NCBI GenBank assembly: GCA_012934845.2
Contig: WNNJ02000960.1
Span: forward strand, 32,152-96,151
Direction: 5' to 3'
Source: Pomphorhynchus laevis
Lineage: Eukaryota; Acanthocephala; Palaeacanthocephala; Echinorhynchida; Pomphorhynchidae
Length of the DNA: 64,000 bases
The notes beneath the pieces are model-generated. The model worked only from the letters and a program-made list of their open reading frames with translations. It was not told the origin of the DNA and did no database searches. The translations under genes were made by a program, and so were the position numbers. This document shows, piece after piece, positions 26,701 to 31,879 of the stretch; the first letter of the stretch is position 1, and each line of letters begins with the position of its first letter.

Positions 26701-26706
26701 AGACAT
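11713..26706 (-). CDS. Axonemal dynein heavy chain, outer-arm DNAH5/DNAH8 type, single uninterrupted frame
   Basis: Motor subunit of the ciliary/flagellar outer dynein arm; it converts ATP hydrolysis into sliding of doublet microtubules. One 4997-codon frame. Tail is about residues 1-1600; the linker starts near 1600. AAA1 has Walker A GSASTGKT at 2215-2222 and Walker B CFDEFNRI at 2265-2272. AAA2 has GPSGVGKS (2496-2503). AAA3 has GEPRTAKT (2840-2847), with Ala for the usual Gly; the GE.xTAKT form is typical of DNAH5/8. AAA4 has AIGGSGKR (3256-3263). Stalk coiled coils are at about 3490-3615 and 3740-3815, with the microtubule-binding domain between. AAA5, AAA6 and the C-terminal domain follow, ending HWILRGAALINNVN. 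DNAH5 and DNAH8 are about 4500-4700 residues; the excess includes a polar insert at about 3095-3195 and a basic insert at about 4915-4957. The first ATG after an in-frame stop (26749-26751) was used as start; a short 5' exon is possible. No intron is needed anywhere over 15 kb, which is striking for a gene usually split into dozens of exons. Confidence 0.97.
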   Translation of the reverse strand: MSPFNYNDSRNTFDSQNVFLSGVNSISSLIFSSIVNYKERINEETGSLIDKIIDILTISSGIDKYTIISKILENDLKLQKIIEFCSSNVKASEKSSLSKSLISRENVSKSDIGIKISNEHVSENVFTENIDEAIIISVVAWTDNGDGNYILNKEVSVFINESISALPPGSVGIMIVIFPKYRHNNDIERRNESNDSFGSLFTFRFAVTPTLNDIFSNFQSVTSNQVKYKISSVAANACMLLQKVYLPIISKMKGSSIGKLLQSLNLTNQILNSSEQSFRNVQLALPSSLTYKLTQSGTIHYNIDYNSQHLLERTVLLLENAQDIASIILELSVIPSVVRQSELYLELIMNKVKYVLSLLTEIRWRTVTCPSNEKVKLTGLDAEIEFWRNANVQLATLLKTVSHPRHKVNVYLLRDAISSNKLLEWFNCEKRLVSNLCEAQENFKYLLSLSKISSPIYGSDLAMVKQFLPLLMHSVKLICKVSRHYSEPRHISDLLLCLCSQIVQCCKKCLTCNVVDNIISIKDQTFKLVEEVCHMHIDLTNELLKMIVSGTPEKAASSMPLIGHVFMAMEALDNVSTEYTFSPINMFLLRIQKIIHVRNTIKKYGSQLNKVTLRDFSMEAEHLEELLSKLIARPGSFSEHYTLLLEEEDPTFKRWYKDIFLSDLDILNKAFIESLEYRVHKIFKSKCRSINEVLRCLKSIKSMKIDDLRKCVIKLYSEVVLYIINTEFSLVMSIYEHEKRNASYFNLTTYDTVSQIQWVRGLYYRIKKPVNEILSVDCISDAEKDLLKREFDKRAQVLTMHELLTHRHWLKSVEHLLNALKSPIFIENQHEDSKQNYYSTFFRLNKIAENIPLKNGLSLFHLNFDPFIECADHTIRELLDMNISCPSICFDLLNNWSNLEANAYRLRHIVRIYNDIQIRSSKRTYRNVIKKLFCEYPSKLYSLLQEGKIIYNWQSPGLTKYTEQCDLEVDMMENLVYRVEWLVVNRIHRHLDTLFNIYLMTIPNVTSKTHMSNYNGQQVNEKHQCLTLEEFAQLTKKDTLTAAVSIAALNSKIENAVLDLIEMFTEACDDQAGSMNFRPCHGSTVKLGRLGKPQRSIVQTFALTDKGLRKIHQLRSLPTSQQTIEDSENKSNEDGKQLQEINGEIARVWNYYEGRMTEGLIYITINSLDKLREHLFSRKRVHLNKDEKCKTALYVQSSDALNDEHVQTLVFCVDVILEDQIIKLSPSVDKLQHSVNQVVQYILNVSKGVKRWGQSKELKADMIHCIDYPGRLDAMRGDIDVFQLILKKLSTLDCKFIPENAKSTDVYNLFELPPAVLYNDIRTDVEVNRIYKDLSNCIVMNKEMFESSLQYLYKYSYIWQSDETISDKIVAIRRENFEIMSILNGLSELDNMVKSIQHIEDYQNVFLVKLITTSFKSDIVQQAVNRKLKAREHVQQLLIENAPSIHMLMQRLINNLDKVICSVDDFKTVLSAINAKRSYQPKIERSCMKLRAAFNAIAYHYPEAQQSLRPFNITDKSEELARSYEELIAKVGLAHYDILKSSSMFVNELLKDIEVFSSELNEFDNQYQTKGPMIEGVAAKEASDRMRLFSSKFDLLWHRHRSLYEGEQLFNLPHRKFNRLYFLKKELTSFNRIYALFDQANQTIDRFKDTVLSKINISSMTDEISDLMSRCKRMPTSLKKWPAYRELSELIAEFLEKIPLLEMLSEKAMQIRHRQNMESIFNIHLNVSDDAFQVGQLVGIPIIEKKEQLEDVCIRAMKEQEIEAKLNSLESEWRTRKFKLAPFKMRVNIILKGQDTSEAISAIEDSNLILANLASNRYNEHFKVDNQKCIDGLAITYEVKTKWIQVHNLWVYLEAVFIGGDISRQLPLEARKFNAVDKMWLKMITKVKETPNILSCCISYDNNLEMLDFMLSQLDMCQTSLAGYLESKRLIFPRFYFLSDAVLLEILGQASEPIKLQPYFNAFTESVNSVKFNESSKETEDYAAKSSGQSQQHSGILAIQSEDNEVLKLVRPVYTKKTTVEEWLGDFLLSCQDTVKARMQKCVASMGNSEFDLQSFFLEENQQFRSIILQLLWTATSENAIKNQLKTGNSVRKASKYFQLLLDQLIEITVYDLSSMNRLKYDTYITIHIHQRDVFSDLVNLNLKDVRDFDWTKQSRFYYEDVTNSMVVSITDVDLMYGNEFLGCSERLVITHLTDRCYISLAQALGMCYGGSPAGSASTGKTETTKDMAKSIGKYCIVLKCSEQFDYKGLSKTFEGLARSGCWGCFDEFNRINLPALSVAAQQIQTLLHAKRNRHSELLFTDGQRISMDTSFAIIITMNPGYAGRQELPENIKVNFRVVALMVPDRQIIIRVKLASCGFKNNVVLSQKFYLLYKLCEDQLSKQVHYDFGVRNVRAVLRTLGTAKRQNAEEESVAVLIVLRYMNISKLVDEDKPPFLSLLNDLFPSVAIKADNKNDLHVAIDFKCNELNLCNHADWNLKILQLYDTQLVRHGILVLGPSGVGKSSCITVLQGALTIMGTLTREYRMNPKAITSAQMFGELDVATNDWSDGGFSILWRRFLKMYSNSVKKQRKESWWMVLDGPVYAVWIENLNSVLDDNKLQTLANGDRIPMVTNVKVIFEVHNIDNASPATVSRNGMLYMSRSTLSWRAITQSWLASYKDKKYNNAIYKVLDNVFDKLEQYVRIYLSPTMSAYECNYISQMLSLTDGMNAEFDQYNGNDDVLKRLSSFTIILSFGALLELDDRSKLEVFIRDNLSDQLNLNNQSFSNTIVGNCTQSVFDHFVSKEGVWEHWSRLVNDWKYPMESESPLEYSKILVPNVDNVRTMYLVDSIARQKKPVLLVGEPRTAKTVIINNFMSTSYDATVHECRTMNFSSATTPNQIHRTLESYFDKRVANTIGPAENKHMTIFIDDLSMPMVNKWGDQTANEVVREVIEFNGFYSLDKPCEWTNIVDIQFLAAMIKPGGGRNNIPERLRRHFITFNCTLPENEATEKIFMSIANNFYESRGFSMGIINACSCIVEATRQIWQAVKLKMLPTPAKFHYIFNLRDLSKIWEGIIRISSSECSTVKELVHLWRHDCSRVLSDRLIIESDIEWFKTVLNDETAKPTHRLIEKEIEQEAGANSVRESFASFGDSSRHTINAVGVRSSRSDAKISIKKSGDIANSYEDDLYCDFQRAKIEVTDDNVDNFEAGDSLQPRLYERVLDMETIRNILKNNMERMNVEVKGNIMDIVFFDDSIKHLLRVSKIITKPKGHALLVAIGGSGKRSMAALAAYICGHKIFKIMLTRIYNVTSFLEDMRLLYKMVPKSERGVSFILVDTDINDEQYLEYVNNMLNTGEIPGLLGKEDNEPVLNELDFSIKRMNPKSIIMKETLMQHYRQKIRANLHIILCLSPEKKRFRERAMKFPGLISGCTIDWYHKWPIKALTSVRSYYLQKFEMDCRPSTKTAVIKVMSQIRHDISTTCYKYFELTRRLISVTPKSFLSFITSYQQQHMERREYLEKEKTKMKIGIDKLHKAAEQVNSISAELVGKEKEIEALNSIASEELRSTEGIKKNAEQQEEHVKKIKHDAESIVEIIAEQKEAADREMEPAKHVLDECKKALLEITKPDIDYLKKLPNPPQLIMIIIDSILILLRYRVGSITINTNVGSKLPPFYNTNNSEISKMLSYPQIMKMLYELNPDELNDEILELTGSYFKYVGYDYNMAYKVFKNLAPLTNWAKKMEQYYDKNKAVLPLINNVRKLEFKHKKAQLKLNRAEGDYQTTSQILQKCLVQYQKAIDEKKVVQDQYDALQHRRDTAASLIDGLTDERKRWSGQSIYLERTINRLPGDVLLATTFICYAGPFSKNFRNLLTENWLKIIRQERIPLTDRFDIVNNMVDEACINEWNLEGLPTDRLSTENGIIITKNNRYPLLIDPQLQGKTWIAKKESQNDLIITQLNSKSFRDQIEKCLPGGQTLLIEDVEEELDPTMDYVLDKKYFKLGTSMKCKIGDRDVDMNDNFMLYITTKLSNPEFPPEKFARCAVIDFAVTMLGSEEQLLAIVINHERAQIGRERVITAKEMPANQKRLKELENSLLLKLTSIKGSVLDDLELIRALNENKSTANDIKQKMMIAEKTRIKLEFAREEYRYVAIRGSVLYFIITEMVLVNHMYQTSLHQFLEIFNQSMDSSYSNSYSIKSTNSNQRANDIVKRLTEMTWNYVSRAIYRHDRLLFTLLFALKIKLRSGDIKINEFMAFVKGGASIYLDSCTPKRYSWIDNVALMNLVKISHTPRFRNIMQHLKENEFQWKVWQSSSKLKETNPIIPLNKGINYEFDILLMVRVWSPDKIIVTAQTFIAHTIGKQLVQPYILRIKDLVNESNSKKPILALLSSGNDPTNSIVSIAAKKCKEISIMALGQGQEQHARSAMLHAMQTGNWILLQNCHLGLEYLNKFYVELNTIDSHQDFRAWLTTEYNKYFPVQMLQRAIKFTNEAPQGIRAGLFRTYQNVTQEFIEAISAKPWPSLIYSISCLHSVFQERRKYGSMGWNASYEFSQTDWEASLKYIGNLFARYDKNPIISWKALRYMIGEIQYGGRVTDYMDRRLILSYSKLWFKEALLTDRFDFCPPTNIYSIPQSDKMKDILAFISNLPITDKARIFGLHANSDRSYQIMQSSYVLSTIVSIQPKDESSTIIPILLKTSFKKDEDESKASSELISVLDQSRETNVKRIATEMFTKLPENLSELEIRKRLQIMGSIQPMSIFLTHEINRMQKLLNIITQSITDVILAIDGVIVLSDELKQTVDNIYDGRAPIMWTRYSWISEGLGFWFSELVSRNTQFENWIRKGRPKLFWIAGYFNPSGFLTAMRQEITRSHHDWALNFVTLESTVTRMNKEDVRQAPTEGVYIYGMYLEGVAWNPKQASLCEAVNKILYHLMPVIYMYAVNEQSKTKKIAANITHIKSERRANRISGVDKKQRNSKTVAKIYDCPVYKRTTRTGENYITSIQLNSGNEEPLHWILRGAALINNVN

Positions 26707-26720
26707 AAAAAGTAACTTAC

Positions 26721-26843
26721 CGAAATTAAATCTTTGTTTCGTTTTGCTTCAGAGTTTGAAATTATCATGTAGAGAAAGAGCGCTAAATTAAACGTTCTGG
26801 TTGCCAGGCTGACAGTGGGCACGGAAGAAATCAAACATAACAT
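26721..26843 (-). other. Possible alternative first exon of the dynein gene
   Basis: A minus-strand frame starting at ATG 26843 runs to ATTTCG followed by GTAAGT (26720-26715), a strong splice-donor consensus, just 9-14 nt before the ATG used above. A pyrimidine-rich stretch ending CTACAAG at about 26595 lies inside the dynein frame and could be the acceptor. The join would be phase 0 to phase 0 (K|E), replacing the first 36 or so residues. The encoded peptide has no recognisable domain. This is inference from sequence signals only. Confidence 0.25.
26800..26813. promoter_or_regulatory. Candidate RFX X-box upstream of the dynein
   Basis: GTTGCCAGGCTGAC matches the X-box pattern RYYNYY-WW-RRNRAC at 12 of 14 positions (mismatches at the second W and one R). 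It lies 94-107 bp upstream of the dynein ATG, the usual place for RFX sites in ciliary genes. One half-site is perfect, the other imperfect. It would overlap the possible alternative first exon. Confidence 0.35.
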
Positions 26844-26849
26844 TGCATA

Positions 26850-27732
26850 CTTGTTATTTAAAGAGTAGTATTTTACGAACCAGCTATATTTGGTTAAATT
26901 ATTGTATATTTATCGTTCTTAAGGACAGTTTTTCAATTTGGTTAACTACACAATAAAATTTTAATACACTCTTATTTAATTTCAATTAGACATTTTTATT
27001 GTTTTGAGGGATTTTCACATATTTAGGTAACCGATGCTGAATTAGAAAGATAAATATGATTTTTAACATAAATAATGTTTAATATACATTTTTTAGCCTA
27101 CCTCAAATTTAATATTTCTAAGTCATCTTGAATAAAAATATTGATGCTAAATAAAAATAGGGTGTTATGATAAAAAAATAAAAGCAAATTAATATCTCGA
27201 ATCAATATATCACTTATTATGTTAAAACAATGACGTAATTTATCTTGGCAAAATTTAATAAACAAAGCAAAATGTTATGCGAGGACTGATTAATATCCTT
27301 CTATCAAGAGGCTATAAATTATTATAATAAATAATTCAATATGTGGTTTTGGTAAATGTAGCGATAAATAGCAACAAATTAATGAACTGTATTTGGTGTT
27401 GTTTCTTATAAATCTTAACATAATGGCACAATGTAACATGTATGTATTATTAATAAAAATAAATCCAGATTCAATAATATAATCGATTTAATCCTCATCG
27501 AAATAATAAATATTTACGGCATTAGCTTTGCATGTTAACAGTAGATTGTAATGTAAATTGTTATATTTCTGTCATGATAAAATTTATAAAAATTGCTCGA
27601 AATAAGATAGTCAGTAGCCAAATTAAATATCAAATAATCGTTTAATATATATGAAAAAGTTGTATATTTTCATCTTCATCTCTATGGTGTGAACATGAAA
27701 TCGCTCCAATGTTTTGATTGATTTAACTGGTT
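26850..27732. other. Dynein upstream flank, no gene recognised
   Basis: Very AT-rich, dense stops in all frames, no repeat family recognised. Confidence 0.5.
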
Positions 27733-27998
27733 GTTTTGTTAAATTATAAGCTTAGATTGGTGAATCATTGATTTTAAGAGTTTCTTTTCGTTTTCACTTA
27801 ATTTTGTATATATAATACGGGAATAATTATCAAGGATGTCAATGACTTCGATAGAAAATCCAAATATTGGAACAAGAAACTATTTGTTTATCTATGCTAT
27901 ATCAAAATTTTATTCCCGTATTGTATATACAAAATTAAGTGAAAACGAAAAGAAACACTTTAAATCAATGATTCACCAATCTAAGCTTATAACAAAAC
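27733..27998. repeat. Long inverted repeat, arms about 90 nt
   Basis: Left arm 27733-27826 and right arm 27910-27998 are reverse complements apart from about three substitutions and one 5-nt gap; the loop is 83 nt. A transcript would form a long hairpin. The plus frame 27836-28039 (MSMTSIENPNIGTRNYLF...) starts in the loop and runs through the right arm; I do not recognise it. The left arm could be an inverted partial copy of that sequence. Confidence 0.85.
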
Positions 27999-28144
27999 TA
28001 AAATCAGATATTACGTTTCTAAAATGTTTTGTCAAATGAATGAAACAAGACAATTTTGTGCTAATCATGTGTTTTGCTCAATAAATTATAAATATCTTGC
28101 ATTACTGTTGACAACATTTTACAACGAGCGCAACGAGCGCAGCG

Positions 28145-28179
28145 ATTTGTGAAAGATCCTATTCGGATCTTTCACAAAT
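28145..28179. repeat. Short perfect inverted repeat (15-bp arms, 5-nt loop)
   Basis: atttgtgaaagatcc, loop tattc, ggatctttcacaaat. It sits right after a small GC-richer patch with aacgagcgc repeated at 28124-28142. No T-run follows, and a bacterial-type terminator is not expected here. Confidence 0.75.
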
Positions 28180-28690
28180 TGATTTCTTTTATATTAAGCC
28201 ATAAATCATCTTCTTCTATCCACCTATCTTCATTGATATCTATGGTTTCTACTATGTTTTCAGTTTGCATTGTTATGTTCTGTGACATATTTCTCGGCAA
28301 ATACAGATCAATTTCAACGGTACACTTTACAAATTTACCATTTGAGTTTGGGATGTTATTTAATGTGATTGTGCATATCTGTGCGCACCAAATAAGATCA
28401 TAAGATTAAATCGATTCTGCAAACTTGATAGCTGAACAATAAGATTTTCATAATCAACCTATTCTTCATTAATGTACACTAAGTCTTCTGAAATTGTCTT
28501 AGAAGACTGATACAAGACCGATACGATTTGCAGCATTGAAAATATGGAAGTGGAGAGGAATTATTATCCTTTAAATCAAACTGAACAGCTCCATTCGATA
28601 ATACATTAAAGATTACGTCAAATTGACCCAAAACTTTGATGATAAATTTGAGATTTTTGGATGAGTTCGGTGTACGTGTAATCAATTTGG
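28172..28690 (-). other. Degraded coding-like tract, family not recognised
   Basis: Minus-strand frames with protein-like composition: 28414-28172 (DLIWCAQICTITLNNIPN..., then LYLPRNMSQNITMQ and an acidic end) and 28685-28479 (KFIIKVLGQFDVIFNVLSNG...). They are in different frames with no obvious splice sites. I cannot assign a domain. It may be remains of a gene or an old mobile element. Confidence 0.3.
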
Positions 28691-28960
28691 CATCGTATTG
28701 ATCGACCGTGTTTTAAAAGACCTCAAATGTACCGACACATTCTTCAATTTGTTTCATTTGATTATTTTTACTTGATATTTTTACTTGTGATTTTTCGATT
28801 TAATTCTTGAACAAATTCGAAAGAAAATTTCTTTCAGATTTAAATGTCAACCATTCACATAAAATGTAAAAGAGTTTGATTATTTTGATTAAAGAATTTA
28901 GCAGACTGAAACTTTTGATGCCACCTAATTGTGTCTAGGTGCCATTTTGGTGAAAGTGTA

Positions 28961-29517
28961 AGAATATGAGACCGGATTTTACTTTGATAAAAATATTGTT
29001 CATGATATATTGATATTTTGTTAATTTTTGATGGTGTATAAAACGGTTTTGACGACTGCATCATTGTCAAACAAGTGATCGATTATGTTCCTAATAGACA
29101 TTTTATTTATTTACGATTGGAGTGTAGGTAGCTTGAGTAACACGGCCAATGTGTAGAACAGGCGAGCATCGTGGTTATTTTTGTAATAGAAGCATTGAAT
29201 ATAATAGTTTTTCTAACCTTTTAATTAGTGATTTAAGATCGCGGATAATTTAGGGATTGTTAATTATGCCAAGTGCAGCTGAAAAATGGAGGAAATCAGT
29301 TACAATTGTCCTTTCAGAATCGATACAGTTAAACCACTCCTAAATGAAGTAAGCGTACACTAACGTATCCGTGAAAACTTGGTGCTGTGAGATTTCACAT
29401 AATCACATGATCTACGTTTATCGTAAATGGAGATTATGTATTTATGAATCAATATAAGCAGCATATCGTAAGAACATGAGACCGGATTTTTCTTTGATAA
29501 AGAGACTGTTCATGATA
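28961..29517. repeat. Pair of about 50-bp direct repeats
   Basis: About 28961-29010 and 29467-29517 share gtaagaa(t/c)atgagaccgg followed by attt(t)(a/t)ctttgataaa and ttgttcatgata, with a handful of mismatches. They are about 506 bp apart. The DNA between (29011-29466) has no recognised coding sequence. The right repeat is followed at once by the 3' end of a Penelope-like copy. Confidence 0.65.
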
Positions 29518-29520
29518 ATT

Positions 29521-29882
29521 AAATCAGCTAACTGAGTCTACGTATTTAATATAATTATAAAATAAACAAAATATAATAATGCTAAATCAAAATTTGAATA
29601 ATTAAATTAATAAAATTAATAATTGTTTTTAGATTTTCTATAATTTAAATCAAGTTAAAATAAAAAATTGAAATTTAAAATAAAAGTCATTTTTATAAAT
29701 TGACTAATAAATAACAGACGTTGTATCAGAATAAGGATTAGAGGTCATCAGGAGGAACTGCTATGCTATCAGGTTTCGGCCCCTAACTTTTCTACCCAAC
29801 ATAGCAGCGGGGCCAAATACATGCTAATGATATATTTCCTCTGATAAAACTATCTAGTATCTTATTCTAAAACAAAGTATAT
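29521..29882 (-). mobile_element. Penelope-like element 3' region, inverted
   Basis: Reverse-complement match to the 3' untranslated part following the RT frame at 32724-32950 and to the terminal segment at 35880-35935 (acgtagactcagttagctga). Reading on the minus strand it starts at ggataataaataatatac and ends at the acgtagactcagttagctga block at 29545-29522. No coding part remains. It carries an interleaved stem pair (29758-29814). Confidence 0.75.
29758..29814 (-). ncRNA. Predicted pseudoknot in Penelope-like 3' region
   Basis: Four blocks in interleaved order: ctgctatg (29758-29765), ggcccc (29778-29783), catagcag (29800-29807), ggggcc (29809-29814). First pairs with third (8 bp) and second with fourth (6 bp), perfect in both cases, so the only way to form both is a pseudoknot. 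The GC content is far above the surroundings. The homologous segment at 32812-32867 keeps 6 bp of the first helix but has lost most of the second. The topology resembles an HDV-type ribozyme but the other conserved parts of that fold were not found. Confidence 0.5.
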
Positions 29883-30425
29883 TATTTATTATCCATCCAT
29901 AGTTTGTGCTAACTGCACTATTTCGGGACCACGAGAATCGTCGTACGCTTGACACAGCAACTTCGCGCTTTCAAATTGGGTAAGTGCCTCGATTTGAGGA
30001 TCTCGAAAGCCCAAACCTCCTAGTTTTGCCGGCAATGCGAATATCGAACGATCAGTAGATGTCGGTTCGTGTTCCGTGACTTTAGTGAAAAAATGGACAC
30101 ACATTTGTCGTGCGACAAATGTGTGTCCATTTTGCTTGAACAGCATGTACGAAGGCTACATAGCATTAGTGTGAGTCCAGCTCTGAGATAGACATCAAAT
30201 TTGTAATGAGCTCTTTCCATGCATCAACTGACACTTTGACAAAGTTCTCGATGAAATTAGTATCACGAACAGGGCTCCCCAGTATTTTTTATCCGCATCG
30301 GTGTAATTGTACTCCTTCGTTTTGTAGCGTATATGTTTCCAGATCGTGAACGTGATCATGAACTAAGAGTTTGGTCTTGGCCAGATTGACATGATAACCA
30401 TATTGTGGTCTGCCGTGAATTAACT
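29883..30425 (-). mobile_element. Fragment of the unassigned RT-coding element (palm/thumb part)
   Basis: Minus-strand frames give, from 30420 downward, YGYHVNLAKTKLLVHDHVHD, then a W-K-E-L patch, an A-F-V-H-A patch near 30160, and IFALPAKLGGLGFRDP (30040-29995). The LPA(R/K)LGGLG motif and what precedes it match, from memory, the region after the YADD motif in the same family as 3690-4320. Old and broken in several places; interrupted on its upstream side by a Gypsy gag fragment. It contains a 44-nt hairpin at 30090-30133. Confidence 0.55.
30090..30133. repeat. Perfect hairpin, 21-bp arms, 2-nt loop
   Basis: Arms 30090-30110 and 30113-30133 are exact reverse complements, loop TG. The arm encodes part of the retroelement reading frame, so one arm is a fold-back copy of the other made after the element inserted. 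Confidence 0.9.
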
Positions 30426-31020
30426 AACTTGTGTTTTAATGTTATTTGTTTTGTAGATGTTTCCAATAAAGCTACATTAGCCTCACTTTGGATCTTAACA
30501 ATTTATTGAAAACATTTGTGTGAGCATTTGTTGTCAAGATGGACCCAGTCGGTAACGGATTGGCGAACGTTGATTATGCACGATATCTGCAGCCAAGTAA
30601 ACTTACAATAGACACAGAAGACCCAAACGGAGCGGATATTTGGAAACATTGGCTATCAACATTCGAAGCGTTTATCGAACACATCGGAGCTCCGTGTGAG
30701 ATTCGATTGACGTTACTGCGTAATTACGTTTCTCCTCGCTATGGAAAGTGCGGGAAAACGTTCAACGGTAATCGAAGGACCTTATTATTTACTAGCTCAT
30801 GTTTCCGACAGCAGAGAGGAAGATGCGGTAGATCAACTGGCACAAATGAATGATAGAGTAGTTGCAACAATCAAAAGTAATTGGAAGTTTTTTTTGTGGA
30901 AGTCAATCAAAGCATAGTCGAGAATCTTGTCCGGCAAAAAATTCAATTTGCCATAAATGTCAGAAGGAAGGACATTTTGCAAGAGCGTATCGATCTTCAC
31001 AATTCGGTCGTAATAAATAC
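30426..31020 (+). mobile_element. Ty3/Gypsy gag fossil
   Basis: The plus frame 30539-30853 has a gag-like start (DPNGADIWKHWLSTFEAFI at 30618-30675), and 30862-31010 has a zinc-knuckle region of the CHKCQKEGHF kind. A leader-like stretch with aataaag at 30468 precedes it. Only gag is seen; no protease, RT or LTR is recognised. Partial, broken and of moderate to old age. It lies between two parts of the unassigned RT element, so it may have inserted there. Confidence 0.55.
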
Positions 31021-31845
31021 TCTGCGTGCATTTCTTCAATACTGTCTGACCGAAAAGCTGTAGACCAAATATGCATTTGCAACAAAAGAGTAGACTGTTC
31101 CGATTCTACTCTTTGTAGTATGTTTATAGCTGCCCTCATGTTTCCCTCTTGCATTTGTCGAGAAAAAGCTCGTTGTGTGTCGTTTAAAGGGTTATTTAAG
31201 GATGATGTTCTCTTTTGAACAGCCATTGATTGTACTACATGCGCTTCATCCATTAACTCTTTGTATGATTCACCTTCCCATATGTGTAATCTTCATTCAA
31301 GCGTCTTTCGTAAAAGTGAAGTTTTCTGGTGGGTATGGATTGGAGGATTATCTGGCAGATAACCACTACCTCCTTTAGATCAATTTATTGTCCTCGTCCA
31401 GTATGAGCTATTTCGATATATTTTGATGCTATTAGGTATATTATCCGACGACTAACATTACATAAGGGCAACGAAACCAGGTTTGGCATCCATCTGATTA
31501 CATGACTGTAGGCTTCTGTGATGAAGTTCACGTAAAAGTTTGAATAATTGTTGCTCTTGCCTTGTCTTCCGAACGCATCAATGTTATAATTTGTAGTAAG
31601 GGTACCTGTCGTTGATATATCTCGCTCACTGACCTCCGTTGACGCAATTCCGGTTATATGCAGGTGGGAGCCAATCCGTTCGCTTACATTTGCTGAGGCT
31701 GACAATTGTATGCGTCCACATCTGTTCGTACATCCTAATGCTCTGCAGTTCGTACATTGCCTTTTGGACTTTACACACTTACAGCCGACGCATTTTGAGC
31801 TTTACTATTGCAGCTACAACAAAGTAAAACTGTCGACAGTTTGCC
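31021..31845 (-). mobile_element. Fragment of the unassigned RT-coding element (N-terminal part)
   Basis: Minus frames show a cysteine-rich patch at 31800-31720 (KCVGCKCVKSKRQCTNC), then at 31490-31400 SHVIRWMPNLVSLPL, and at 31200-31110 an R-Q-M-Q-E-G-N-M-R-A-A patch. From memory these fit the pre-RT segment of the same family as 29883-30425. Broken in several places. I hold this assignment loosely. Confidence 0.4.
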
Positions 31846-31879
31846 GCGTGGCATTATCCAGTAATCGTATGATAAGGTG

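Noticed and set aside
28145-28179. Intrinsic transcription terminator
   Set aside because: A perfect hairpin, but the genome is eukaryotic and no T-run follows.
29758-29814. HDV-type ribozyme
   Set aside because: The helix order fits P1/P2, but no P3 hairpin, P1.1 or P4 and no catalytic-C context could be found. Reported only as a pseudoknot.
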